Assembly: GCA_965214485.1 (NCBI GenBank)
Contig: CBDCBW010000009.1
Span: forward strand, 124,001-188,000
Origin: JANQRZ01 sp965214485
GTDB lineage: Bacteria > Bacteroidota > Rhodothermia > Rhodothermales > JANQRZ01
DNA: 64,000 nucleotides
Direction of reading: 5' to 3'
Every line of letters begins with the position of its first letter. Positions within the stretch are counted from its first letter, which is position 1. The notes below the pieces were generated by a model that was not told the origin of the DNA, ran no database searches, and was given only the letters and a program-made list of their open reading frames with translations. Made by a program: the position numbers and the translations under genes. This document shows, piece by piece, positions 27,963 to 36,747 of this stretch.

Positions 27963-28748
27963 GTGACCCTCCTCGGGACCGGCACCTCGACGGGCGTCCC
28001 GGTCATCGGCTGCGCCTGCGCCGTCTGCACCTCGGACGACCCGCGCGACGCGCGGATGCGCTGCGCCGCCCACGTCGTCGCCCACACCGAGCACGGGCCG
28101 GTGCACCTGCAGATCGACATCGGGCCGGACTTCCGGCAGCAGGCGCTCCGCTTCGGCGTTGCCCGCGTGGATGCGCTGCTCTTCACCCACCACCACTTCG
28201 ACCACGTCGTCGGCCTCGACGACCTCCGGCCGTTCTTCTTCGACAACAAGGCCCCGGTCCCAGCCTTCGCGAGCGCGGAGACGGCCGGCGTGCTGCGCGA
28301 GATGTTCCGCTACATCTTCGACCGGACCTATCCCGGCGCGTCGCTCCTCGACCTTGCCGAGGTCGATGCGCCCTTCGTGGTGCGCAGCCGGTACGCGCCG
28401 TCCGCCGCCGTCGGGGTCGAGCCGCTGCGGGCGTATCACGGCGACCTCCCGGTGCTCGGCTACCGGGTCGGGCGCTTCGCGTACCTGACCGACGTGAACC
28501 GGATTCCCGAGGCGACCTTCGCCGGGCTCGGCGGGCTCGACGTGCTCGTGCTCGACGGCCTCCGCCGGGAGGCGCACCCGACGCACTTCAGCTTCGACGA
28601 GGCGGCCACCGCCGCCGAGCGGGTCGGGGCGCGGCAGACGTACTTTATCCACATGACCCACGGCGCGCTCCACGCCGAGATCGACGCCGAGCTGCCCGGC
28701 GGCGTGGCGCTCGGCTACGACGGGCTGACGTTCGAGGTCGCCGCGTGA
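27963..28748 (+). CDS. MBL-fold metallo-hydrolase, PhnP-like
   Basis: This 261-residue protein starts at a GTG giving MTLLGTGTSTGVPVIGCACA, the typical N-terminus of the family, which includes the structural-metal Cys motif GCACAVCTS. The metal-binding signature is THHHFDHVVGLDDLRPF, with later ligands in VEPLRAYHGDLP, FAYLTDVNRIP and IHMTHG. Family knowledge: PhnP hydrolyses phosphoribosyl cyclic phosphate; many Bacteroidota homologues are uncharacterised phosphodiesterases. No other phosphonate genes are nearby, so the substrate is uncertain. An ATG at 27843 is possible but would add repeat-encoded residues. Confidence 0.85.
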   Translation: MTLLGTGTSTGVPVIGCACAVCTSDDPRDARMRCAAHVVAHTEHGPVHLQIDIGPDFRQQALRFGVARVDALLFTHHHFDHVVGLDDLRPFFFDNKAPVPAFASAETAGVLREMFRYIFDRTYPGASLLDLAEVDAPFVVRSRYAPSAAVGVEPLRAYHGDLPVLGYRVGRFAYLTDVNRIPEATFAGLGGLDVLVLDGLRREAHPTHFSFDEAATAAERVGARQTYFIHMTHGALHAEIDAELPGGVALGYDGLTFEVAA

Positions 28749-28758
28749 ATCGCCGCCG

Positions 28759-28783
28759 AGGGACTTGATTCGTCAAGCCCCCA
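28759..28783. repeat. Degenerate CTTGATTCGTCAAG palindrome
   Basis: GAGGGACTTGATTCGTCAAGCCCCCAC is a diverged copy of the palindrome at 6136 (GTAGGGGCTTGAC...GTCAAGCCCCTAC). It sits between the metallo-hydrolase stop and aroQ. Confidence 0.65.
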
Positions 28784-28795
28784 CCCTTCCACCCG

Positions 28796-29227
28796 ATGCG
28801 CCTCCTGATCCTCAACGGACCCAACCTGAACCTGCTCGGGCAGCGCGAGCCCCAGGTCTATGGCTCCGCGACGCTGGCCGACGTCGAGGCCGGCCTGCGC
28901 GCCGCCTTCCCCGAGGTGGACTTCGCCTTCCGGCAGCACAACGGCGAGGGCGACCTCATCGACGCGCTCCACGCGGCAGCCGCCGACGGCGAGACCGACG
29001 GCGTGGTTTTCAACCCGGGCGGCTACGCCCACACGAGCATCGCCCTCCGCGACGCGGTGGCGGCCATCGAGACGCCGGTCATAGAGGTCCACCTTTCGAA
29101 CGTCTGGGCGCGCGAGGATTTCCGGCACCGGCTCGTGATCGCGCCGGCGGCGGCGGGCGTCATCAGCGGATGCGGCGCGGCGGGGTACGGGCTGGCAGTT
29201 CGGTATTTTCTGGAGCACACCTCGTAG
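28796..29227 (+). CDS. aroQ: 3-dehydroquinate dehydratase, type II
   Basis: This 143-residue protein is a textbook type II enzyme: MRLLILNGPNLNLLGQREPQVYG with the catalytic Tyr of the lid (VYG), RQHNGEGDLIDALH, VVFNPGGYAHTSIALRDA, EVHLSNVWAREDFRH and SGCGAAGYGLAV. It converts 3-dehydroquinate to 3-dehydroshikimate in aromatic amino acid synthesis. Other aro genes are not in the window. The TAG stop is the first part of a GTAGGGGC repeat. Confidence 0.97.
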   Translation: MRLLILNGPNLNLLGQREPQVYGSATLADVEAGLRAAFPEVDFAFRQHNGEGDLIDALHAAAADGETDGVVFNPGGYAHTSIALRDAVAAIETPVIEVHLSNVWAREDFRHRLVIAPAAAGVISGCGAAGYGLAVRYFLEHTS

Positions 29228-29306
29228 GGGCGAGCCCCCGTGTTCTCCCTGGCCGGGGAGGGCATCACGCTCGGGCAGACACGCGGCTTCGGCCCGGCCC
29301 CCATCT
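29224..29306. repeat. GTAGGGGC repeat, partly decayed
   Basis: GTAGGGGCGAGCCCCCGTGT starts at the aroQ stop codon. A right arm resembling GGGCAGACACGCGG is visible near 29274 but the closing GCCCCTAC is lost, so this looks like a decayed copy of the element at 3549. Confidence 0.6.
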
Positions 29307-29337
29307 TCGTTTCTCCAACCCGTGGCCGGGTACACCC

Positions 29338-29844
29338 GTGGCTGGATACAAAGGGCACATCGCGGGCGCGCTCGCCTTCTTCGGGGTCTACCTCGCCGGG
29401 CTGGCGTTCGTCTTCTCCGTGGACCAGGCGTACCGGCAGTTCAGCGAGCTCGAGCTGCTCGGAGTGCCGGTGGTGCTGTGCGGGCTGTGCCTGATGTTCG
29501 GGCTGTGGCCGGACGTGGACACCAACTCGAAGGGGCAGAACCTCTTCTACTCGATCTTCTTCGTGCTCGACGTGGCGCTCATCGTCGGGCGGCGGTTCGA
29601 CTGGGCGGCGTACCTCGGGCTGTTCGCGATCCTGCCGGTGCTGGGCAAGCACCGGGGGTGGACGCACACGTACTGGGCGATGGCGCTGATCCCGTCGCCG
29701 CTGCTGATTCTGCCGTATCTGCTGTTCCCCGAGCGCCCGTTTGCCGGGTTGCCGTTCTACGGGGCGGCGGTCGTCGGGTACTTCTCGCACCTGTTCATGG
29801 ACGGCCTGGTGATCGCGTTCCCGCGCCGCCGCGCTCGGCGTTAG
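29338..29844 (+). CDS. YdjM/DUF457-like membrane hydrolase family protein
   Basis: This 168-residue polytopic protein starts at GTG (MAGYKGHIAGALAFFGVYLA). Four or so membrane helices are visible. The family's polar motifs sit between them: LWPDVDTNSKGQ, GKHRGWTHTYWAMA and YFSHLFMDGL. These Asp and His residues form the putative metal site of LexA-regulated YdjM-type membrane proteins, whose reaction is unknown. No ATG is available near the start; the upstream gap is filled by a decayed repeat. Its 3' end overlaps a convergent pseudogene by four bases. Confidence 0.8.
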   Translation: MAGYKGHIAGALAFFGVYLAGLAFVFSVDQAYRQFSELELLGVPVVLCGLCLMFGLWPDVDTNSKGQNLFYSIFFVLDVALIVGRRFDWAAYLGLFAILPVLGKHRGWTHTYWAMALIPSPLLILPYLLFPERPFAGLPFYGAAVVGYFSHLFMDGLVIAFPRRRARR

Positions 29845-30186
29845 CCGTCCTCACCGCTCATCCCGCAGCGCCAGCACGTCTCGTGCTCGTAGAGCGTGAG
29901 GGATATCGCCCGTGCCTTCACCGCCGCGTACCCTCCCAGCCCGGCCACCTCGCCGAGCAGGTCGAAATCGCCCGCATCGGTGGTGAGGGTGAAGGTCAGC
30001 CCGGCGCGGAGCCAATGCACGGACGATCCCTTCGAGGCCTTCCGGCTCCCGGCGGTAGCAGACACCGAGATCGAACGTGGTGCTCGCTGCCCCCTGAGCG
30101 TTGGCTGCCACGCCGCCGATGACAACGAACGCGACCTCCGCGGCGTGCAAAGCCTCAAGCAGGACAAGCGGTCTGAATGCGTTCAT
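29841..30186 (-). pseudogene. Nucleotidyltransferase-like gene, internally deleted and truncated
   Basis: From ATG 30186 the minus strand reads MNAFRPLVLLEALHAAEVAF, then IGGVAANAQGAASTTFDLGV and GIVRALAP. Homology then jumps to another frame as LRAGLTFTLTTDAGDFDLLG and EVAGLGGYAAV, and ends in unrelated residues at the stop (29841-29843). The first part is the nucleotidyltransferase core (GG...TxDLxV), the second its Asp strand (GDFDLLGEVAG). About 20 residues between them are gone and the C-terminal helices are missing. A working enzyme is unlikely. In intact relatives this family is often part of toxin-antitoxin-like modules. Confidence 0.8.
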
Positions 30187-30191
30187 GGGTT

Positions 30192-30299
30192 TCAGGCGCT
30201 CGAAGTGTGTCGAGACGCCTGGTAGGCTGTGCGCAGAGCGACTACGAGTTCCACCATGCCTACGAGTTTCTCCAAGCGGTCCGTCGGGGAGAGACGCAG
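30192..30299 (-). pseudogene. Possible C-terminal remnant of a gene upstream of the nucleotidyltransferase
   Basis: The minus strand reads LRLSPTDRLEKLVGMVELVV then ALRTAYQASRH and a TGA at 30192-30194, six bases before the nucleotidyltransferase ATG. It looks like the amphipathic end of a small partner protein, and the spacing is operon-like. No intact start or upstream domain was found, and the opposite strand also shows an open reading, so confidence is low. Confidence 0.3.
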
Positions 30300-30795
30300 A
30301 TTCGCTCGGAAACAGAAAGCCGACCAGAGGCGTGCACCCGGCCCTGTACGTGCGCCGGCTCCCCCCTCCGAAGGCCTCGACCGACCCCAGCACGTCCACG
30401 CCGGCGTAGAACCGCCACCGTCCGTCCCGCACGAAGAAGCGGTCGTGGCCGAGGCGCGCGTTCGCCGCACCGCCGGGGTTGCCGCAGCGGCAGCCGGCCG
30501 GTCGGCCCTGCTTCGCCGGGGGCGGCGGGAGGAAGAGGCATCGGTATCTTCCTGCCCCCGGCTTCGTTGCAAGGCGTCCCCCCGTCCCCCCGAGCGGAGC
30601 GAAGTGGAGTCGAGGGAACGCTCCGGGCGCGGCGTCGAGAGGCTCTCGGTGTCATGCCCGGACAGACCCGTTCGGCACAGACCCGTTCGGCACAGACCCG
30701 TTCGACTCCGGCTCTTCGAGGCTTCGCTCAGGCTGACAGCCGTCGGAGCTTTGCAACGGGACCGGCGCTCCGTCCGCCCTCCACATCCCATCGCC
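30300..30795. other. Gene debris and repeats before purL
   Basis: No intact gene is recognised in this stretch. On the minus strand near 30370-30440 a protein-like fragment (RFFVRDGRWRFYAGVDVLG) is visible without a frame to extend it. The rest is repeat sequence (30589-30740) running up to the purL start. A TATCTTCC box lies at about 30543. Confidence 0.45.
30589..30740. repeat. GAGCGAAG-type dispersed repeat with 15-bp tandem copies
   Basis: The left part contains CGAGCGGAGCGAAGTGGAGTCGAGGG and the right part GAGGCTTCGCTCAGGCTGACAG, the two sides of a hairpin of the widespread GTCAGCCTGAGCGAAGC type seen in many bacterial genomes. Between them are three 15-bp units CAGACCCGTTCGGCA at 30663-30707. 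Confidence 0.65.
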
Positions 30796-33063
30796 ATGCC
30801 CGATACCGCTGTCCGTGAACCGGAAGTCACCCTCAACCTCGCGGTGGAGCACGGCCTCACCGAAGAGGAATACGGCTGGATCGTGGACCGCCTCGGGCGG
30901 ACGCCGACGTTCGTCGAGCTCGGCATCTACTCGGTGATGTGGAGCGAGCACTGCTCGTACAAGAACTCGATCGCCCTCCTGAAGACGCTGCCGCGCGAGG
31001 GCGCGCAGCTCCTCGTCGAGGCCGGCGAGGAGAACGCCGGCCTCGTCGACATCGGCGACGGGCTCGCGGTGGCGTTCAAGATCGAGAGCCACAACCACCC
31101 CTCGGCGGTCGAGCCGTACCAAGGCGCGGCGACGGGCGTCGGCGGCATCCAGCGCGACATCTTCACGATGGGCGCGCGCCCGATTGCGTCCCTCAACTCG
31201 CTCCGCTTCGGCTCGCTCCAGAGCCCCCGCGTGCGCTACCTCTTCGACGGCGTCGTGCGCGGGATCGGCGACTACGGCAACTCGTTCGGCGTCCCGACCG
31301 TCGCCGGCGAGGTCTATTTCGACGACGCCTACGAGGGCAACCCGCTCGTCAACGCGATGTCGGTCGGCATCGTCCGGGTCGGCGAGACGGCGAGCGCCAT
31401 CGCCACCGGCCTCGGCAACCCGGTCTACATCGTCGGCTCGGCGACGGGCCGCGACGGGATTCACGGGGCGACCTTTGCGAGTGAGGAGATATCCGAAGCG
31501 AGCGAGGCGAAGCGCCCGAGCGTGCAGGTCGGCGACCCGTTCACGGAGAAGCTGCTCCTCGAGGCCTCGCTCGAAGCTCTCGCCACCGGCGCGGTCGTCG
31601 GGATTCAGGACATGGGCGCGGCGGGGATTACGTGTTCGTCGTGCGAGATGAGCGCCAAGGGCGAGGCCGGCATGGCGCTCTGGCTCGACCGCGTGCCCGC
31701 GCGCGAGGCCGGCATGACGCCCTACGAGCTAATGCTCTCCGAGAGCCAGGAGCGGATGCTGCTCGTCGTCGAGAAGGGCCGCGAGGCCCACGTCGAGGCC
31801 GTCTTCGCCAAGTGGGACCTGCACGCCGCCCACATCGGCGAGGTCACCGGCGACGGTCGGGTGAAGGTCTACTGGCACGGCGACCTCGTGGCCGATGTGC
31901 CCGCCGAGCACCTCGTGCTCGGCGGCGGCGCGCCGGTCTACCACCGCGAAACGAGGCGGCCGGCCTACCTCGACGACGCCCACGCCTTCGATCTCTCAAC
32001 CGTGCCGGACGTGGGCGCGGGCGACGCGGGCGCGGTCCTCAAACAGCTCCTCGGCAGCCCCAACGTCGCCTCGAAGCGGTGGGTCTACGAGCAGTACGAC
32101 ACCACCGTCCGCACCAACACGGTGCAGGGGCCGGGCCGGGGCGACGCCGCGGTGGTCCGCATCAAGGGGACGAACAAGGGGCTCGCCGTCAAGACCGACT
32201 GCAACGGGCGCTACGTCTACCTCAACCCCCGGCGCGGCGGGCAGATCGCCGTCGCCGAGGCGGCGCGCAACGTGGTCTCGGCCGGCGGCCGGCCGCTCGC
32301 CATCACGAACTGCCTCAACTTCGGCAACCCGTACAAGCCCGAGGTCTACTGGCAGTTCACCGAGGCCGTCGGCGGGATGGGGGACGCCTGCCGCGCGCTC
32401 GGCACGCCCGTCACCGGCGGCAACGTCAGCTTCTACAACGAGAACCCCGAGGGGGCCGTCTTCCCGACCCCGACGATCGGGATGCTCGGCCTGGTCGAAG
32501 ACGTGGAGAAGCACACGACGGCCGCCGCCTTCCGCGCCGAGGGCGACGCGGTCTTCCTCCTCTCGCCCGACGCGTGGCAGCACCGAGGCGAGATCGGCGG
32601 GACGGAGTACCTCGCGTCCGTGCACGCGCAGACGGCCGGCGACGCGCCGCACCTCGACCTCGGCGAAGAGGCGGCGGTGCAGGGCGCGATGCTGGACTTG
32701 ATCCGCAGCGGCCTCGTCGAGAGTGCGCACGACGTCTCCGACGGCGGCCTCGCCGTCTGCCTCGCCGAGTGTACCCTCGGCGGCCTTGGCGCGGAAATCG
32801 ACGTAGAGCGCCCGGAGGGCCTTCGGCTCGACGCGGTGCTCTTCGGCGAAGCCCAGAGCCGGATCGTGTTCACGGCGCGCTTCGACGACGGCGAGATGGT
32901 GCAGGACGCGATCGTCGGGACCGGCGCACGGGCGGTGCCGATTGGCCGCGTCGGCGGGGACCGGCTTCGCCTCGCCGTCGGCGGCGAGGTCGTCGTCGAC
33001 GAAACCGTGGCCGACCTCGCCGCGCCGTACCACGCTGCGATCCCCGAAGCAATGAGCCGGTAG
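30796..33063 (+). CDS. purL: Phosphoribosylformylglycinamidine synthase subunit PurL
   Basis: This 755-residue protein is the small-type PurL: EYGWIVDRLGRTPTFVELGI, MWSEHCSYKNS, the ATP-binding KIESHNHPSAVEPYQGAATG, GIQDMGAAGITCSSCEMSAK, TNCLNFGNPYKPEVYWQF and SDGGLAVCLAE. It converts FGAR to FGAM in purine synthesis using ammonia delivered by PurQ, with PurS as a third subunit; neither partner gene is in the window. The ATG at 30796 is chosen because sequence upstream is repeat-derived. The TAG stop lies in a GTAGGGGC repeat. Confidence 0.96.
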   Translation: MPDTAVREPEVTLNLAVEHGLTEEEYGWIVDRLGRTPTFVELGIYSVMWSEHCSYKNSIALLKTLPREGAQLLVEAGEENAGLVDIGDGLAVAFKIESHNHPSAVEPYQGAATGVGGIQRDIFTMGARPIASLNSLRFGSLQSPRVRYLFDGVVRGIGDYGNSFGVPTVAGEVYFDDAYEGNPLVNAMSVGIVRVGETASAIATGLGNPVYIVGSATGRDGIHGATFASEEISEASEAKRPSVQVGDPFTEKLLLEASLEALATGAVVGIQDMGAAGITCSSCEMSAKGEAGMALWLDRVPAREAGMTPYELMLSESQERMLLVVEKGREAHVEAVFAKWDLHAAHIGEVTGDGRVKVYWHGDLVADVPAEHLVLGGGAPVYHRETRRPAYLDDAHAFDLSTVPDVGAGDAGAVLKQLLGSPNVASKRWVYEQYDTTVRTNTVQGPGRGDAAVVRIKGTNKGLAVKTDCNGRYVYLNPRRGGQIAVAEAARNVVSAGGRPLAITNCLNFGNPYKPEVYWQFTEAVGGMGDACRALGTPVTGGNVSFYNENPEGAVFPTPTIGMLGLVEDVEKHTTAAAFRAEGDAVFLLSPDAWQHRGEIGGTEYLASVHAQTAGDAPHLDLGEEAAVQGAMLDLIRSGLVESAHDVSDGGLAVCLAECTLGGLGAEIDVERPEGLRLDAVLFGEAQSRIVFTARFDDGEMVQDAIVGTGARAVPIGRVGGDRLRLAVGGEVVVDETVADLAAPYHAAIPEAMSR

Positions 33064-33140
33064 GGGCGACCCTATGTGGTCGCCCTGTTCGAGAATGGCA
33101 CCGTCCCTGACGAGGGCGACCACGCGGGGTCGCCCCTACG
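33060..33140. repeat. GTAGGGGC palindromic repeat at purL end
   Basis: GTAGGGGCGACCCTATGTGG...CACGCGGGGTCGCCCCTACG forms a long hairpin with inner arms GGTCGCCC/GGGCGACC. The TAG of its first bases is the purL stop codon. Closest relative is at 3549. Confidence 0.85.
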
Positions 33141-33263
33141 GTCACCGGGGCGGGCGGCGCGGCTTCGTCACTCGACCTTCGAGAAACCCGGGGCGGCTCG
33201 TCCCGTTCAAACCGCCGCTCGACCCCGAACCCGACTCTGACTTTAGCAACGAGGCACTTTCTC

Positions 33264-33608
<345 letters not shown>

Positions 33609-33701
33609 GGCGCGAGGCGTGCCAAACGTAGAACCCGAGGGTGCCCGTAGCGGACGTCGCCGCGTGGCACCCTTGCGTTTTATCTCCCATTTCCAGAGAC
33701 C

Positions 33702-34775
33702 ATGACCCAGCACAACGGCACCCCTGACCTCGCCGCGTTCGACGGCCTCGACTTCGGCGGCGCGGAGCGGCGGAACGTGGTCGTCATCGGCACCGGGCCG
33801 GCGGGGCTGACGGCGGCGCTCTACGCGGCCCGCGCGAGCCTCGAACCGCTCGTCTTCGAGGGCCCCCATCCCGGCGGGCAGCTCGTCACCACCACCGACG
33901 TCGAGAACTACCCCGGCTACCCCGACGGCGTCCTCGGGCCGGAGATGATGGAGGACTTCCGGCGGCAGGCCGAGCGCTTCGGGGCCGACCTTCGCCACGG
34001 CTCGGTCACGGCCGTAGACTTCTCCGAGCGCCCGTTCCGCCTCGTCGTCGACGCCGAGACGCCGGTGCTCGCCGAGACTGTCATCATCTCGACCGGCGCG
34101 AGCGCGAAGTACCTCGGCCTCGAGAACGAGCAGCGCCTGCTCGGGCGCGGCGTCTCGGCCTGCGCGACGTGCGACGGAGCGTTCTTCCGCGACGAGCACC
34201 TCGCCATCGTCGGCGGCGGCGACACGGCGATGGAGGAGGCCCTCTTCCTCACGCGCTTCGCCGAAAAGGTGTCGGTCCTCCACCGGCGCGACACGCTCCG
34301 CGCGTCGCAGATCATGCAGGAGCGCGCCTTCGCCCACGACAAGATCGAGTTCCTCTGGAACACGGTCGTCGAGGACGTGCTCGGCGAGAACAGCGTCGAG
34401 GGCCTGCGGATTCGGAACGTCGAGACCGGCGAGACCGACACGCTCGGCGTGACGGGGTTCTTCGTCGCCATCGGCCACCAGCCAAACACGGACCTCTTCC
34501 GCGGCTGGCTCGACCTCGACGAGACGGGCTACATCCAGACGCTCCCGGACTCGACCTATACCACCATCGACGGCGTCTTCGCCTGCGGCGACGCCCAGGA
34601 CCACGTCTACCGGCAGGCGATCACCGCCGCCGGGACCGGCTGCATGGCCGCCATCGACGCCGAGCGCTGGCTCGCCGAGCACGGCGAGATCGACGGCGTC
34701 CGCACCGAGACCGAGTACCACGCCGCCCCCGCCGAGGACAGCGACGACGGCGTGGCGGTGCAGGAGAAGCTGTGA
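33702..34775 (+). CDS. trxB: Thioredoxin reductase
   Basis: This 357-residue protein has FAD motif VVIGTGPAGLTAALYAARAS, redox-active SACATCDGAFF (CxxC), NADPH motif AIVGGGDTAMEEALFLTRFA and the C-terminal GDAQDHVYRQAITAAGTGCM. It reduces thioredoxin with NADPH. An N-terminal extension of about 20 residues (MTQHNGTPDLAAFDGLDFGG) and a C-terminal tail of about 30 make it longer than the usual ~315. It follows trxA and overlaps a possible GTG start of the next gene. Confidence 0.96.
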   Translation: MTQHNGTPDLAAFDGLDFGGAERRNVVVIGTGPAGLTAALYAARASLEPLVFEGPHPGGQLVTTTDVENYPGYPDGVLGPEMMEDFRRQAERFGADLRHGSVTAVDFSERPFRLVVDAETPVLAETVIISTGASAKYLGLENEQRLLGRGVSACATCDGAFFRDEHLAIVGGGDTAMEEALFLTRFAEKVSVLHRRDTLRASQIMQERAFAHDKIEFLWNTVVEDVLGENSVEGLRIRNVETGETDTLGVTGFFVAIGHQPNTDLFRGWLDLDETGYIQTLPDSTYTTIDGVFACGDAQDHVYRQAITAAGTGCMAAIDAERWLAEHGEIDGVRTETEYHAAPAEDSDDGVAVQEKL

Positions 34776-34798
34776 GCGGCCCCGCGCAACGAGCGGTG

Positions 34799-35344
34799 AT
34801 GCGGTGGGTGCTGCTCGGCCTCCTCACGCTGGCCGCCGGGCCGGCGCACGCCCAGGGGCTGGCAGCGAAGCTGGCCGACGCGCGCGTCGGCGCCCGCGCG
34901 GAGGTCGCGCTGGCCCAGGACGAAGCGCTGGCGGCGTTTACCTTCCACCCCACCGCCGAGGCGGGGGTGCTGACGGTCCTCGGCGTGGTAGAAACGCAGG
35001 GGCAGCGGGCCCGAGTGGCCGAGGTGGCCGGCGGCGTCGAGGGCGTGGTGCGCGTCGTCAACCAGGTGCAGGTGACGGCCCAGCCACGCGCCCGGACGGG
35101 GCCTCGGCCCGCCGAGCCTGCGACGACGGAGAAACCTGAGGCGACGGAGCCTGAGGCGACGGAAGACGAAGAGGTCGGACGGGCGGCGGCTCCGGCGCAG
35201 GAGCCGGTCTACCACACCGTCCGGCGCGGCGACACGCTTGGCGCGATTGCCCAGCGCTACGGCGTCACCGTCCGCCAGGTGCAACAGCTCAACGGGCTGC
35301 GCGGCACGCGCATCCGGGTGGGACAGCGGCTTCGGGTGAACTAG
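34799..35344 (+). CDS. Secreted BON-LysM domain protein
   Basis: This 181-residue protein has a signal peptide (MRWVLLGLLTLAAGPAHAQG) and then a BON-like domain (GVLTVLGVVETQGQRARVAE, EGVVRVVNQVQV). An acidic linker with repeated EATE units precedes a C-terminal LysM domain (YHTVRRGDTLGAIAQRYGVT, QQLNGLRGTRIRVGQRLRV). LysM binds peptidoglycan and BON domains associate with membranes, so it probably sits in the periplasm. A GTG at 34772 overlapping the trxB stop is an alternative start and would add nine residues; coupling to trxB is possible. Confidence 0.82.
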   Translation: MRWVLLGLLTLAAGPAHAQGLAAKLADARVGARAEVALAQDEALAAFTFHPTAEAGVLTVLGVVETQGQRARVAEVAGGVEGVVRVVNQVQVTAQPRARTGPRPAEPATTEKPEATEPEATEDEEVGRAAAPAQEPVYHTVRRGDTLGAIAQRYGVTVRQVQQLNGLRGTRIRVGQRLRVN

Positions 35345-35432
35345 GCGCACCTGCGCGCCGCGGTGAAACGCGGTCCCGCCGAGCGGAACAGGGTTTGGAG
35401 GGAGGGCGGGCCTCGCTTGCCTCCGTCTCGCT

Positions 35433-35987
35433 TTGCCCCAGGACTTCCCCTCGCCGCTCCGTGCCCACCTGCTCCTCGAAGGGGAGCAACTCGCCGTCCT
35501 CGAATGCTCGGTGGCGGGCCTCAGCCTGGCGTGGCCGGCGCACCACAGCCCGGCGCTCCCCGTGCGACGCGGCGAGGACCGACCGGCCGTTCTCGTCCTG
35601 AGCGGGCCGGGCCCAGAGCAGCGGCACGACGTGACGGTCCGCCTGGCTGCGCACGGGCCAACGCACGTAGAGCTCGCCTTCGTGGCGCTTCCCCCGTCCG
35701 TCCGGGAGGAGCTGGAACGAGTCGGGCCGATGCGAGCCGGGCCTGGTGAGCGTCCTTTCGGTCCGGGCCTCGGAGGGGCCGAGGCTCCGCTGCCTCGCCG
35801 CCTCATGCTGCACCTCAGCGCGACCGTCGCCGAGGTCACGCGCCGCCGCCGACCGCCGGGCGCACGCACGCCCCTCGCCGCGACGCCCGACGCCGCCGGC
35901 ACGCCCATCGGGATCGGGCTGCTGCTCGTCGTCGTAGCCGGAGTGATGGCCTTAGCCGCGCTCGTCGGGGCGCTGCTCTTCCGCTGA
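35433..35987 (+). CDS. Hypothetical protein with C-terminal membrane helix, possibly PilZ-like
   Basis: This 184-residue protein starts at TTG. The first ~95 residues show a beta-rich pattern similar to PilZ domains (LLLEGEQLAVLECSVAGLSL; RPAVLVLSG; VELAFVALPPSVREEL), but the RxxxR and (D/N)xSxxG c-di-GMP motifs are not convincing. A Pro/Arg-rich linker leads to one membrane helix at the end (IGLLLVVVAGVMALAALVGA), giving a tail-anchored topology. The PilZ call is tentative. It lies alone between the BON-LysM gene and an ECF sigma factor. Confidence 0.55.
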   Translation: MPQDFPSPLRAHLLLEGEQLAVLECSVAGLSLAWPAHHSPALPVRRGEDRPAVLVLSGPGPEQRHDVTVRLAAHGPTHVELAFVALPPSVREELERVGPMRAGPGERPFGPGLGGAEAPLPRRLMLHLSATVAEVTRRRRPPGARTPLAATPDAAGTPIGIGLLLVVVAGVMALAALVGALLFR

Positions 35988-36063
35988 GAGCCGCCGTTCC
36001 GCGCCGGTCCGTTTTGTGCGTGGGCCGGGTGAGCGCCCTCGGCCTGCGTTGCACTCGTTGCAC

Positions 36064-36070
36064 TATCCTG
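36064..36070 (+). promoter_or_regulatory. Candidate -7 box upstream of ECF sigma gene
   Basis: TATCCTG lies 40 bases before the ATG at 36111, resembling the boxes before hflX (TATCCTG at 3738) and the stress protein gene (TATCTTCC at 37848). Confidence 0.25.
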
Positions 36071-36110
36071 CCGGCTGCCGGGGGCCTCGCCCTCCCACCG
36101 ACACTGCACC

Positions 36111-36689
36111 ATGCCCGATTCTCCGTCTTCCCAGGCCGTCACCCGGTTGCTCCGCCGCGTCCACGAAGGGGACCGGCAGGCGCTCGGCGACCTGCTGCCG
36201 CTGATCTACGACGAGCTGCACGCCCTCGCCCGCCGGCAGCGGCGGCGGCGCGGCGGCTCCGAGACGCTCAACACCACCGCGCTCGTCCACGAGGCGTACC
36301 TCAAGCTGGTCCGCTCCGAGGACGCCCGCTGGCAAGACCGGTCGCACTTCTTCCGCGTCGCCGCGACCGCCATGCGGCAGATTCTCGTCGACTACGCCCT
36401 CCGCCGGCGCGCCGCCAAACGCGGCGGCGGCGCGCGCTCGCTCTCGCTCGACGAGGCGTTCTTCCTGCCCGAGGAGAAGGCCGAAGAAGTCATCGCGCTC
36501 GACGAGGCCCTCGCCCGCCTCGCCGCCTTCGACGAGCGGCAGAGCCACCTCGTCGAGCTGCGCTACTTCGTCGGGTTCACGATCCCCGAGACGGCTGAGG
36601 CGCTCGGCGTCTCGGCCTCTACCGTCAAGCGCGAGTGGACCGTGGCCCGGGCGTGGCTCCACCGCGAGATCGGCGAGACGATGAGCTAA
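36111..36689 (+). CDS. ECF-family RNA polymerase sigma factor (TIGR02999 type)
   Basis: This 192-residue protein has region 2 (LLPLIYDELHALARRQRRRR, LNTTALVHEAYLKLV, FFRVAATAMRQILVDYAL) and region 4 with helix-turn-helix (YFVGFTIPETAEALGVSAST; KREWTVARAWLHREI). The pattern is that of the Sig-70_X6/TIGR02999 group. Family knowledge: members in planctomycetes, acidobacteria and Rhodothermales usually lie next to a Ser/Thr kinase that controls them. None is adjacent here; the next gene is convergent. Targets unknown. Confidence 0.9.
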   Translation: MPDSPSSQAVTRLLRRVHEGDRQALGDLLPLIYDELHALARRQRRRRGGSETLNTTALVHEAYLKLVRSEDARWQDRSHFFRVAATAMRQILVDYALRRRAAKRGGGARSLSLDEAFFLPEEKAEEVIALDEALARLAAFDERQSHLVELRYFVGFTIPETAEALGVSASTVKREWTVARAWLHREIGETMS

Positions 36690-36691
36690 AG

Positions 36692-36729
36692 CGCAGCCCC
36701 CGACCTCCACGTGGAAGCCGGGGGCTGCG
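36692..36729. terminator. Strong hairpin between convergent genes
   Basis: CGCAGCCCCCG (36692-36702) pairs perfectly with CGGGGGCTGCG (36719-36729); the loop itself holds the palindrome TCCACGTGGA. It begins two bases after the sigma gene stop and ends 18 bases before the end of the convergent lipoprotein gene. No T-run follows, so it is probably a bidirectional stop or mRNA-end hairpin. Confidence 0.65.
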
Positions 36730-36747
36730 AAGACCTACGGTCGCGCT

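Noticed and set aside
30229..30795. N-terminal extension of PurL back to 30229
   Set aside because: The added residues come from dispersed repeats and gene debris; PurL homologues begin near MPDTAVREPEVTLN.
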